DNA of 64,000 nucleotides from Lactobacillus sp. ESL0791. Its GTDB lineage: Bacteria; Bacillota; Bacilli; Lactobacillales; Lactobacillaceae. The notes below the pieces were generated by a model. It saw only the letters and a program-made list of their open reading frames with translations. It searched no databases and was not told where the DNA came from. This document shows positions 28,550 through 36,780 of this stretch, in pieces. The translations under genes and the position numbers were made by a program. Each line of letters begins with the position of its first letter. The first letter of the stretch is position 1. Where the stretch lies: contig NZ_JAQTHU010000001.1 of NCBI RefSeq assembly GCF_029433255.1, positions 1,302,001-1,366,000 on the forward strand, in the 5' to 3' direction.

Positions 28550-28578
28550 ATATTAGCATATTTTAGCAATAATCGCAA
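28550..28578 (-). promoter_or_regulatory. Promoter of the rimP-nusA-infB operon
   Basis: Minus-strand -35 TTGCGA (28573-28578) and -10 TAATAT (28550-28555), 17 nt apart. The predicted transcript has a leader of about 70 nt containing the terminator-like hairpin. Confidence 0.65.
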
Positions 28579-28618
28579 TTAGATTCAACAAAGAAACGCC
28601 AACAAAAATTAATGTTCC

Positions 28619-29122
28619 CTAGTTATTAGCTGGTGCAACTGGTGTGAAATTATATGTATGTGCCTCGCTTTCTCCTTCAGGAGTAGTCACAATAAAACTT
28701 AATTCATCTTTTGAATGCTTAGTAACAACTATCTCATTTCCATATTCATCACGCACAGTCGTGCCGGCGGGATAATTAATTGCTATGTCATAATCTCTTT
28801 GCGTAATAATTTCCTTATTTAAGCGGTCAATTCCCGAATTTAAATAATCATTGTACTTGCCAACATATTTTTCTTTGTGTGTCGCAAAATACTTTAATGC
28901 CTTTTCATAGAGTTTAATTGTATCTTGCTTAGAAAGTTTTTCCCCTTTTCTAAGTGTCTGCTTAAAATATTTATCAGCCTTCTTATGATTCTTAGACCAT
29001 TTAGATTGTGTGTGTTTGATGGCTATTGCAGCAACAGCAGAAGTTTCTCCAAAGCTTACGATTGGACTTAATGCTGTAATACTGGTTACTACTAAAATAA
29101 TTATTTTTCTATTAATTTTCAT
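28619..29122 (-). CDS. Secreted protein of unknown function
   Basis: A 167-residue protein I do not recognise. It begins with a clear Sec signal peptide: MKINRKI, then a hydrophobic stretch ending near residue 33 (VSFGETSAVAA). The mature part is basic and rich in Lys and Tyr in a helical stretch (residues about 40-105), then beta-prone (GTTVRDEYGNEIVVTKHS), ending in FTPVAPANN. There is no lipobox, membrane anchor or LPxTG, so it should be released or held by charge. It lies in the accessory island, with a weak ribosome site (TTAGGG). Confidence 0.6.
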   Translation of the reverse strand: MKINRKIIILVVTSITALSPIVSFGETSAVAAIAIKHTQSKWSKNHKKADKYFKQTLRKGEKLSKQDTIKLYEKALKYFATHKEKYVGKYNDYLNSGIDRLNKEIITQRDYDIAINYPAGTTVRDEYGNEIVVTKHSKDELSFIVTTPEGESEAHTYNFTPVAPANN

Positions 29123-29133
29123 AATATTTTACC

Positions 29134-29619
29134 CTAATTAATTTCTTTCATTTTCCCTTCAATTTTAGCATAAGGCAAATAATCATCACGAAATTTTTTA
29201 GTTTCGCTCATCATCGGCAATTTTTGCTGTTTAATGGCCGTTTCGGTTTCTGCAGTGTCAATTCCTAGCCGGTTAGCCAAGTAAAATTGCATTGGTGCAG
29301 AGTGAATATGATTATAAACAAATTTAAAATCTTTGTCGTCACCTTATTTTATTTGTGCCTCAGTTAAATCAAGGGAAACGTGATAAGTAGGTTCATGGCT
29401 AATAATAACCCGCTTAATAGCTTACTCTTTAAATTCTAGCGAATAACTAGTATGTGACCGTTCTAAGATATTTAGGCCATGCTTATTAATTAAAGCAACT
29501 AAGTAAGTGACAGCATTTTTATTAACGCCATATTTTTTGCTTAATTCTTTTGGTCCAGCATGATAATTTTTCCACAAATTATAAATATTAACTTTGTCCT
29601 GTTTAGATAATTTAGCCAT
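29134..29619 (-). pseudogene. Decayed IS3-type transposase (OrfA-like) remnant
   Basis: The first 65 codons encode a helix-turn-helix protein: MAKLSKQDKVNIYNLWKNY, then a GPKELSKKYGVNKNAVTYL helix-turn-helix and a YSLEFKE segment, like IS3-family OrfA proteins. The frame then meets TAA at 29422-29424 and again at 29344-29346, but stays meaningful between and after these stops (AIKRVIISHEP, SLDLTEAQIK, YLANRLGIDTAE), ending at TAG 29134-29136. I read this as a gene disabled by two stop mutations. No OrfB or terminal inverted repeats are visible beside it. Confidence 0.6.
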
Positions 29620-29663
29620 AGTAAAAACTCCGAAATTAATTTGTCTTAACTTCGGGGTTCAGA

Positions 29664-29918
29664 TCAATAGTCAGAGACTTTTATATTATTTATTACAGTA
29701 TTATCATCAATTTTAATACTATATGAATCTCCTAAAATAAATCCATTTGTTTCTACTATTATTTCATCTGATCCTAAAATTCCAAATAAAGCAGAAGATC
29801 CATTTACATCTTTAACATCTTTATAAAGCTTATTTCCTTCATTATTTGTTACAAAGACGTTAAATTCAAAATCATTTAAAGTTGCTTTTATCTTATCCGC
29901 ATATTCTTCCATATTCAT
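29664..29918 (-). CDS. Small protein of unknown function
   Basis: An 84-residue acidic protein with no recognised domain. It is predicted to be mostly beta, with KIKATLNDFEFNVFVTNNEG early and an IIVETNGFILGDSYSIKI stretch later. I start at ATG 29918, with AAAAGGATG about 10 nt upstream. An immunity- or antitoxin-like role is conceivable from its size and position after the three-gene operon at 29994-31956, but nothing in the sequence proves it. Confidence 0.5.
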   Translation of the reverse strand: MNMEEYADKIKATLNDFEFNVFVTNNEGNKLYKDVKDVNGSSALFGILGSDEIIVETNGFILGDSYSIKIDDNTVINNIKVSDY

Positions 29919-29993
29919 AATATATTCATCCTTTTTAATAATAAATAAAAATATATAATTTGAAAAAGCATCCACTTTCTCAATTAAGAATTA

Positions 29994-30356
29994 TCATCTT
30001 GCACTTACGGCATACAGGTAACAGATGTAACAGGCAAAATCGCCGATTCGCTTACGGTCAACATTAGTATTGCCTGAAGGAACTAGTTGTTGAAACCAAG
30101 TAGTTTTTATGCCAGCCTGCTCTAAGCTGCGACTAATAATTGTCACATAATAAATGACACTATCATGAACATGTGTTCTGTACGCATCGTTTTTTACGCG
30201 GTCATCATTACTGGCAAGCGCCCAATTAGCACGCATCTCAGCATAAACAATTGCTTGCTCAACAAGACTAGCTAGGTAATCTTCAACTTCTTGCTCTCCA
30301 GCTTGACCAACTTGATCTGTAATAGCCGTATAAATAGCTGTTGCTTCACTAGTCAT
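29994..30356 (-). CDS. Protein of unknown function (possibly DUF3232-like)
   Basis: A 120-residue protein, mostly helical by eye, with an acidic N-terminal half (EQEVEDYLASLVEQAIVYAE) and a C-terminal segment VDRKRIGDFACYICYLYA. From memory the pattern of R/H residues and the IGDFA ending recall the uncharacterised DUF3232 family; I hold this loosely. ATG 30356 overlaps the stop of the preceding gene by 8 nt, so the two are translationally coupled. Confidence 0.55.
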   Translation of the reverse strand: MTSEATAIYTAITDQVGQAGEQEVEDYLASLVEQAIVYAEMRANWALASNDDRVKNDAYRTHVHDSVIYYVTIISRSLEQAGIKTTWFQQLVPSGNTNVDRKRIGDFACYICYLYAVSAR

Positions 30357-31116
30357 CAAACATCCAGGCTTTTGTTTTAAACTTTTGGGGGTAATTATCG
30401 CTAGCATTTTTTTCTCCTTTATAATAATGACTAAAAATTAGCGTTCGCATTTTGATCAATGCATTCACATTATTGACAAACTGTTGATATCCTGCCTTAT
30501 CATGCGGAACCATATAGTCTTCACTAATCAAAGGGACAATCTTATTGACCGACAAATCTGATTTAACTAAGTCAATTATTTCATCCTTGTCTAAAAACAT
30601 TTCCAACTTAAAAAATGAAATAAAATCAGCAAAATCTATAAAATTATCAAACCAGACTTGATAATTAGTAAAGGATTTTTTCAAACCTTTTCTGGTAACT
30701 GAATTAGAATCATTGAACCATTCTTTTAAGCAAAACAAGGTAGAATCAATTCTATCACTAAGACCACCTCTTCCTCCGCGAGCCTGATTAATAGTATACA
30801 GCCGACTTTCAGTTACCATGCTTTTAGGCCAGATTGTATGACCACCTATTGTTCTAGTTACTTTTAGATAAGCAATTATTTCTTTTTCACTAAGACCTGC
30901 TTTAAGGGCATAATGTCTTGAAGGGCCAAGATAATCTGTGCTACAAATAAACCTTGAATCTGCAAGCACCTTGATAAACTTTTGCTGCTTGTTACATCTA
31001 GAAAGCGCCCAACTTAAATCATCATAAATTTCTGTCCCCCTTCCTCCATCAGGATCAGGCCACTTACCAAAGGGGATCTCGTTAATACGATAATTATCAA
31101 GTAAATAATTTTTCAT
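30349..31116 (-). CDS. Uncharacterised protein, DUF6994-like
   Basis: A 255-residue soluble protein. Characteristic stretches are FGKWPDPDGGRGTEIYDD at the N-terminus, YLGPSRHYALKAGLS, the TIGGHTIWPK motif, TINQARGGRGGLSDRIDSTL and the following LKEWF. The order of the TIGG, TIN-ARG-G and DR-D-TL elements resembles a domain family I remember as DUF6994, function unknown. The conserved polar residues (R, H, D, N) look more like an active or binding site than a structural protein. It lies 15 nt after the EEP-fold gene and overlaps the next gene by 8 nt. Confidence 0.6.
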   Translation of the reverse strand: MKNYLLDNYRINEIPFGKWPDPDGGRGTEIYDDLSWALSRCNKQQKFIKVLADSRFICSTDYLGPSRHYALKAGLSEKEIIAYLKVTRTIGGHTIWPKSMVTESRLYTINQARGGRGGLSDRIDSTLFCLKEWFNDSNSVTRKGLKKSFTNYQVWFDNFIDFADFISFFKLEMFLDKDEIIDLVKSDLSVNKIVPLISEDYMVPHDKAGYQQFVNNVNALIKMRTLIFSHYYKGEKNASDNYPQKFKTKAWMFDD

Positions 31117-31131
31117 TTTATTCTCCAGTCA

Positions 31132-31956
31132 CTACAGCTTAATCTTAGAAAGCAGCATCGCATGATCAGGTAATTGGGTTTCGCTACACTCTTTTAAACT
31201 GCCATCTTCATTATAATATTCTGCCTTTGTTTCCGAATTAAGGATTCTAAAATTCCAATCATAAACTTGCTGATCAGCAAACTGCAATCCTTTAATAAAA
31301 AAGTGATCATCAGAAACATAGCCATTAGTTGACTTTTTTGAAGCTCCCCAAGAATATCCTGCTGGCTTGCTGATAGTAAAGCCTTTTTCATCTGCATAAG
31401 CCACAATTTTTTGATAGTTATAATATTTAGCACCATTTTGATAATCACCGAGATTCTCACGTTTGTAATAATTGTTAAAATCCCCGCCAACAATAACTGT
31501 ATCTTTTTTCGCAATATTGTCAAACAAAGTTTTGAATTCAGCAAATCTAGATTTACCGTCAAGCTCTGGTTCTTGTCCACCAATCCTGATTCGTGCTCCA
31601 CAAATTATAAGCTTTTTGCGCTGCCACTTAGTTTCTACACCTAAGAAATTAGGTAAATCTTCTTCGCTGCTAGATAATGAAAAATGTTTCGTACCACGCC
31701 AATTTAAAGCAGAATTTTTCTTCAAAGCAAGCAAAATTTGATTGCCCTTCTGAACTTTTTTATCAAGAAACACAGCATAGTGCTCGCTGAGACGTTTAAT
31801 CAGATTAATCGCACTAGGAACCTTAACAAATTCGGTTAACACGATAACATCTGGATTTGCCTTTGCAATTGCACTATGAATAAACGAGGGCAGCGAATAA
31901 TTGTTTACTATAGAGCGACCATTAATATTCCATTCTAATAATTTAAGCTTTTCCAT
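31132..31956 (-). CDS. Endonuclease/exonuclease/phosphatase (EEP) family protein
   Basis: A 274-residue protein of the DNase I-like EEP superfamily. The motifs run in order: LLEWNING (metal-site Asn), the catalytic Glu in VIVLTEF, GGDFNN (Asp/Asn), SDDHFFI and the final DHAML His. Substrate could be DNA, RNA, an inositol phosphate or a small phosphodiester. It has no signal peptide, so it acts inside the cell. It is the first gene of the compact operon 31956-29664, behind the candidate promoter at 31994-32022. Confidence 0.8.
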   Translation of the reverse strand: MEKLKLLEWNINGRSIVNNYSLPSFIHSAIAKANPDVIVLTEFVKVPSAINLIKRLSEHYAVFLDKKVQKGNQILLALKKNSALNWRGTKHFSLSSSEEDLPNFLGVETKWQRKKLIICGARIRIGGQEPELDGKSRFAEFKTLFDNIAKKDTVIVGGDFNNYYKRENLGDYQNGAKYYNYQKIVAYADEKGFTISKPAGYSWGASKKSTNGYVSDDHFFIKGLQFADQQVYDWNFRILNSETKAEYYNEDGSLKECSETQLPDHAMLLSKIKL

Positions 31957-31993
31957 ATTTTTATCCTTAAAGACTTATTACCTTACGATTTAT

Positions 31994-32022
31994 ATGTTAT
32001 CACCTCTGCTTTTTATTTGCAA
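31994..32022 (-). promoter_or_regulatory. Candidate promoter of the EEP operon
   Basis: Minus-strand TTGCAA (32017-32022) and TAACAT (31994-31999), 17 nt apart, about 40 nt before the EEP start codon. Confidence 0.5.
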
Positions 32023-32040
32023 GTGAAAATTTGAGAGAAA

Positions 32041-32070
32041 TAAAAAACCATGAGGAAAAACCTCATGGTT
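32041..32070 (-). terminator. Terminator after the double ribbon-helix-helix-like gene
   Basis: A perfect 10-bp stem (AACCATGAGG / CCTCATGGTT) with a 5-nt loop, followed by a U-run on the minus strand. It overlaps the stop codon of the gene it ends. Confidence 0.85.
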
Positions 32071-32395
32071 AATTTTGGTTAAGTAAAGCTTGATTCTTCT
32101 CAATGACAAACCGCAAATAACGAATGACATCGGCTGTTGGCGTTGTATGATTCAAAATCATCTTTGCCTTATATTTGGCATAAACATCTCGGTCAACTTT
32201 GATATTCAACTTGGAATACTGCATATTATCAACTGTTACATTACTATTCAGCAACTGATAATTTTGTGTTTGCTTCTGCATATGTGTAGTTAGATCGGCA
32301 GTGACAGTTATACTTTGTAAAACCAAAATTGCCTTATATAACTCAGCCAATCTTGCATTAACACGGATTGTTACCATCACTTTATCATTTTTCAT
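32069..32395 (-). CDS. Tandem ribbon-helix-helix-like protein of unknown function
   Basis: A 108-residue protein containing two similar copies of a short beta-helix-helix unit: VMVTIRVNARLAELYKAIL with a following TVTADLTTHM, and LNIKVDRDVYAKYKAKMIL with TTPTADVIRYL. Both share I-R/K-V-N/D, a Y-K-A run and T-x-TAD. This looks like an internal duplication of a ribbon-helix-helix DNA-binding fold, as in antitoxins or plasmid-type repressors. I start at ATG 32395, but the ribosome site is weak (GGTGAG 13 nt away) and TTG/GTG codons up to 32416 are possible. It lies 66 nt after polC with no terminator between. Confidence 0.55.
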   Translation of the reverse strand: MKNDKVMVTIRVNARLAELYKAILVLQSITVTADLTTHMQKQTQNYQLLNSNVTVDNMQYSKLNIKVDRDVYAKYKAKMILNHTTPTADVIRYLRFVIEKNQALLNQN

Positions 32396-32461
32396 CGAAG
32401 TCAATTTTCTCACCAATTTTCAATAATTACTTTAAGTGGTAAATTCTAATACTGCCTTTAA

Positions 32462-35400
32462 TTAGAGGTCAAAGAGTGATAACTGGTTTTGGTCGGGCAT
32501 CTCTTCCAAAACACCATTACTTTCCAAATATTCCATGATCGTTTGCGAAACCTTGCCGCGTTTGGACAGGTCTTCTTTGGATAAAAATTCTTGTTCCGCC
32601 CTTGCTGCCACAATCTGCTTAGCGGCATTGTTGCCCAAGCCGGGAACAGCATTAAACGGCGCTAAAATTGTGTGCTTATCTAAAATCTTGAAATTAGTCG
32701 CTTCCGATTGGTTAATATCGACCATCTTGATCTTGATTCCCCGCTCCAGACATTCGTTGGCAATCTCCAAGACTGTCAGCAAGCTTTTATCCTTAGCGGA
32801 AGCATCATTGCCTTCATCCTGGATCTTTTTCATAGCTGCCTTCACCGTGTTTTTACCGTGGCTCATCGCAACTAAATCAAATAAATCGGCCCGAACAGAA
32901 AAGTATGCGGTGTAATAAATTTCTGGATAATAAACCTTAAACCAAGCAATGCGCAAAGCCATCAAAATATAAGCGGTGGCATGAGCTTTCGGAAACATGT
33001 ATTTAATTTTCAAACATGACGGGATATACCAGTCAGGAATTTTATCATTATCCTTCAAAACAGCCATGTCTTCATCACTGATGCCTTTACCGTGCCGCAC
33101 TGATTCCATCGTAGAAAAGGCAACCTCCGGTTTAACGCCCCAGTGAATCAAGTCCATCATGATGTTGTCACGACAACCGATAACATCCTTTAACCTGCAG
33201 GTTTTGTTATTAACCAGATCCTCAGCATTACCCAGCCAAACATCGGTACCGTGGGACAAACCGGAAATCTGCAGTAATTCACTAAAAGTGGTCGGCTTAG
33301 TTTCTTCAAGCATCCCCCGGACAAATCTTGTCCCAAATTCCGGTACACCCAAGGTCCCCGTTTTCGACTGAATCTGTTCCGGCGTCACACCCAAAATCTT
33401 CGGACTAGAAAACAGCGACATTACTCCCGGATCATCCGGCGGAATTGTCAACGGATCAATCCCCGACAAATCTTGCAGCATCCTGATCATCGTTGGGTCA
33501 TCATGACCCAGGATATCAAATTTCAAGATATTATCGTGAATGGAATGAAAGTCAAAGTGGGTCGTCAGCCACGCCGCATTGACATCATCAGCCGGATACT
33601 GCACTGGGGTAAAATCGTAGATATCCATATCATCAGGAACAACGACTATCCCCGCTGGGTGCTGTCCTGTTGTCCGCTTAACACCACTGACGCCCGCTGC
33701 CAGCCGGTCAAGCTCTGCACCCCGCAACTTCAGTTCACGCTCCTCATCAAAGTGCTTAGCATAGCCATAGGCGGTCTTATCGGCAACCGTGGCAATTGTG
33801 CCAGCCCGGTAAGAATTGTCCGGACCAAACATTACCCGGATAAAGTTATGGGCAACCGGCTGATAGTCCCCCGAAAAGTTCAGATCAATATCAGGGACCT
33901 TGTCACCATGAAAGCCTAGGAACGTAGCAAACGGAATATCTTGCCCGTCCTTAACTAATTCCGTCCCGCACTCTGGACATTTCTTGTCTGGCAGATCAAA
34001 CCCCGATCCATATTCACCATTTTCAAAAAATTCGGAATACTTACATTGCGGGCAGCGATAATGCGGTGCAAGGGGGTTAACTTCGGTAATTCCTGACATT
34101 GTTGCAACTAAACTCGAGCCAACAGATCCCCGCGAACCAACCAGGTAGCCGTCCTTATTAGACTTGGCAACAAGCCGCTGCGAAATCAGATAAATAACCG
34201 CATAACCATTAGAAATAATCGAATTTAATTCCATTTCAATCCGATCAGCAACTATTTTAGGCAGTGGCTTACCGTATAATTCGTATGCCTTATCATAAGT
34301 TAGTCGCTTCATTTCCTCATCGGCATTCTTAATATGCGGTGGATATAAACCATCCTTAATCGGGGCGATTTCTTCCACTGAATCCGCAATTGCACGCGGA
34401 TTATCAATCACAATTTCTTGAGCAACATCCTTACCCAAAAAGTCAAAGGCTTCAAGCATTTCCTGTGTTGTGTAAAAATGCAGATCCGGTTGCTCCTTAT
34501 TGCGATCGGGGTTACTGCGCTGCGCCGAAATCAAAATTGTCCGGTAAATTGCATCATGCGGGTCAAGATAGTGAACATCCCCCGTTGCCACAACCGGCTT
34601 ATTCAGTTCTTTGCCTAACTTATAAATATTAGCCAAAATTTCCTCAAGTTCGGCCTCATCCGCAATTAAATTATCTGCAATTAGCTGGGAATAAGCGGCT
34701 GGCGGTTGCACTTCTAAATAGTCATAAAACTTGGCTTTTTTTCGGGCTTCGTCATAGCCCTTCTGCATCATGGCAACAAAAACATCACCTTCGCCGCAAC
34801 CAGAACCATAAAGAAGGCCGGCATGATTTTCAGCTAAGTCAGACTTAGGTGTCCGCGGAATCCGGTAAAAGTCTTTCGTGCTGGCAATTGAGACCAAACG
34901 GTACATGTTTTTCAGTCCCGCTTGATTCTGAGCCAAGATCGTCATGTGCGACGGACGTGCCCGCTTATACACCTGTCCCCCCTTAGCATAATCATTCAGT
35001 TTACCCAGATCATCTTCACCGAACTTCTTCTTAAAAGCATCCAGCATTTTAAACATCAGGTAACCCGTTGCTTCAGCATCTTGATTGGCCCGGTGGTGGT
35101 GTTCTAAGACTACATTATATTTTTTAACCAGCGAATCCAATGTATGCCGCGCTTGTTCCGGATGAAGAAGACGCGACACTTCCAAGGTATCGACAACCGG
35201 TTGCTTGATTTCATCCAAGTCCGCACGTCTCAATGCTGCGTTGACAAAACCAACATCAAACTGAACGTTATGGCCACATAAAGGATCGGTACCATAAAAA
35301 TCTTTGAATTGCTTGATCACAACCGCTTCATCATCAGCCGCACCGACCATTTCATCGGTGATCGAGGTTAAATTAATTGTCTGCTCGCTCAACGGGTGGT

Positions 35401-36775
35401 GCGGATTAATGAATTTGTCAAAGCGCTCAATTACCTCACCGTTTTTCATTTTAACAGCGCCGATTTCAATAATCGTGTCATAAACTGATGATAAACCCGT
35501 TGTTTCAACGTCAAAAATAACAAATTCACGGTCTTCATAAGTCATTGGTGCAGGATTTAGTACAAGCAGCGCATGATCATCAATCATATTGGCTTCAACC
35601 CCGTATACAATTTTGACCCCAGCCTTTTTACCCGCATTATAAGCTTCAGGAAAGGCCTGAACGTCCCCATGATCGGTAATCGCAATTGCTTTTTGCCCGA
35701 ATTTTTTAGCAGCCATGACAAAATCGGTGGCGGTATTCGTAGCGTCAAGCTGACTCATGTTAGTATGCAGATGCAACTCAACCCGTTTTTGCTCGCCCTG
35801 ATATTTTTCTTCACGGCCCACATGTTCAACAATCTCAAAACTGGAAATGTTAAAGACAACTTCGTGTTGCCACTGGTCATCTGCCGCTGTTCCTTGCATT
35901 TTAGCCCAGGTACCGGGTTTAATCGCCGACATGCTTTTGGCTTGTTCCTTATCCGAAACAAACTTCTTAAAGCCGATTGAATCAGTGTAATCGGTAATTT
36001 CACCGGTAAAAATAATTGAACCAGTTTTTAATTCACGGCTTTCAATGTTAAAGATATTGCCCTCAATAACAATATTTCGGCTGCCGTCTTCAATATCTTT
36101 AATTTGCGTAATTGGTAAACTTTGATCAAGCTTGCGGTTGCCGTAACTGGTCTTTCTTGTAGGATAAGTTTGCACCTTTTCCTTCGGTTTTTCCGGAGCT
36201 GCTTCATATACTTCCTGCATATTTTGTTCATGTTCCTGCTGCAGCTGCTGTAAACTCTCCAAATTATTATCGGTATTTTGCTCATTAACCTCCGTGATAA
36301 ACTTCAAGTTAAAAAAGCCAAAAGAACGCATTTCCTCAGCAAGCTGGTCCAACATCTGTTGCTCAACCAAACTATCAACAATTGAATTGTCGACGGGAAT
36401 TACCCAACGATTATCTTCTTTTTGCGGCTGGTGGTTAGCAATGAATTCGCGGGCCATTGGCTGCAAAATTTGTGAATTCTCGACGGCATAGTGCCAATAC
36501 TCGGGCAAAGTTTCGTCTGAACCATCTCTAGTCCGAATAAACAACTGCACCGTTACAAAGGCCGAGAAGGTTGCTGTGATTGCCTTGCACAAAGCATCAT
36601 AAGTTGCAAATTTTAACGGTGTAGCAAAAAAAACATGGATATCCCACCTATGTTCTTTAGCGTACACATCCACGTTTTCGATTTCACCTTTTTGCAAAAG
36701 TTCATTATCGGCAAATTCTTGGGGAAATTTTACCTGCTTTAATAGCTTTAAAAAAAGTTCGTTCTTATCAGCCAC
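32462..36775 (-). CDS. polC: DNA polymerase III alpha subunit, PolC type
   Basis: PolC is the main replicative polymerase of Firmicutes, with built-in 3'-5' exonuclease. The 1437 residues show an N-terminal domain, an OB/PHP entry (LHLHTNMSQLDATN near residue 333), an inserted DnaQ-like exonuclease (FVIFDVETTGL near 418), the rest of PHP, a four-Cys zinc motif (CPQCKYSE ... CPEC near 910-940) and the catalytic palm (PDIDLNFSGDYQ near 965), followed by fingers and a C-terminal end. Length is normal. It lies 5 nt after proS. Confidence 0.98.
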   Translation of the reverse strand: MADKNELFLKLLKQVKFPQEFADNELLQKGEIENVDVYAKEHRWDIHVFFATPLKFATYDALCKAITATFSAFVTVQLFIRTRDGSDETLPEYWHYAVENSQILQPMAREFIANHQPQKEDNRWVIPVDNSIVDSLVEQQMLDQLAEEMRSFGFFNLKFITEVNEQNTDNNLESLQQLQQEHEQNMQEVYEAAPEKPKEKVQTYPTRKTSYGNRKLDQSLPITQIKDIEDGSRNIVIEGNIFNIESRELKTGSIIFTGEITDYTDSIGFKKFVSDKEQAKSMSAIKPGTWAKMQGTAADDQWQHEVVFNISSFEIVEHVGREEKYQGEQKRVELHLHTNMSQLDATNTATDFVMAAKKFGQKAIAITDHGDVQAFPEAYNAGKKAGVKIVYGVEANMIDDHALLVLNPAPMTYEDREFVIFDVETTGLSSVYDTIIEIGAVKMKNGEVIERFDKFINPHHPLSEQTINLTSITDEMVGAADDEAVVIKQFKDFYGTDPLCGHNVQFDVGFVNAALRRADLDEIKQPVVDTLEVSRLLHPEQARHTLDSLVKKYNVVLEHHHRANQDAEATGYLMFKMLDAFKKKFGEDDLGKLNDYAKGGQVYKRARPSHMTILAQNQAGLKNMYRLVSIASTKDFYRIPRTPKSDLAENHAGLLYGSGCGEGDVFVAMMQKGYDEARKKAKFYDYLEVQPPAAYSQLIADNLIADEAELEEILANIYKLGKELNKPVVATGDVHYLDPHDAIYRTILISAQRSNPDRNKEQPDLHFYTTQEMLEAFDFLGKDVAQEIVIDNPRAIADSVEEIAPIKDGLYPPHIKNADEEMKRLTYDKAYELYGKPLPKIVADRIEMELNSIISNGYAVIYLISQRLVAKSNKDGYLVGSRGSVGSSLVATMSGITEVNPLAPHYRCPQCKYSEFFENGEYGSGFDLPDKKCPECGTELVKDGQDIPFATFLGFHGDKVPDIDLNFSGDYQPVAHNFIRVMFGPDNSYRAGTIATVADKTAYGYAKHFDEERELKLRGAELDRLAAGVSGVKRTTGQHPAGIVVVPDDMDIYDFTPVQYPADDVNAAWLTTHFDFHSIHDNILKFDILGHDDPTMIRMLQDLSGIDPLTIPPDDPGVMSLFSSPKILGVTPEQIQSKTGTLGVPEFGTRFVRGMLEETKPTTFSELLQISGLSHGTDVWLGNAEDLVNNKTCRLKDVIGCRDNIMMDLIHWGVKPEVAFSTMESVRHGKGISDEDMAVLKDNDKIPDWYIPSCLKIKYMFPKAHATAYILMALRIAWFKVYYPEIYYTAYFSVRADLFDLVAMSHGKNTVKAAMKKIQDEGNDASAKDKSLLTVLEIANECLERGIKIKMVDINQSEATNFKILDKHTILAPFNAVPGLGNNAAKQIVAARAEQEFLSKEDLSKRGKVSQTIMEYLESNGVLEEMPDQNQLSLFDL

Positions 36776-36780
36776 AAAAA

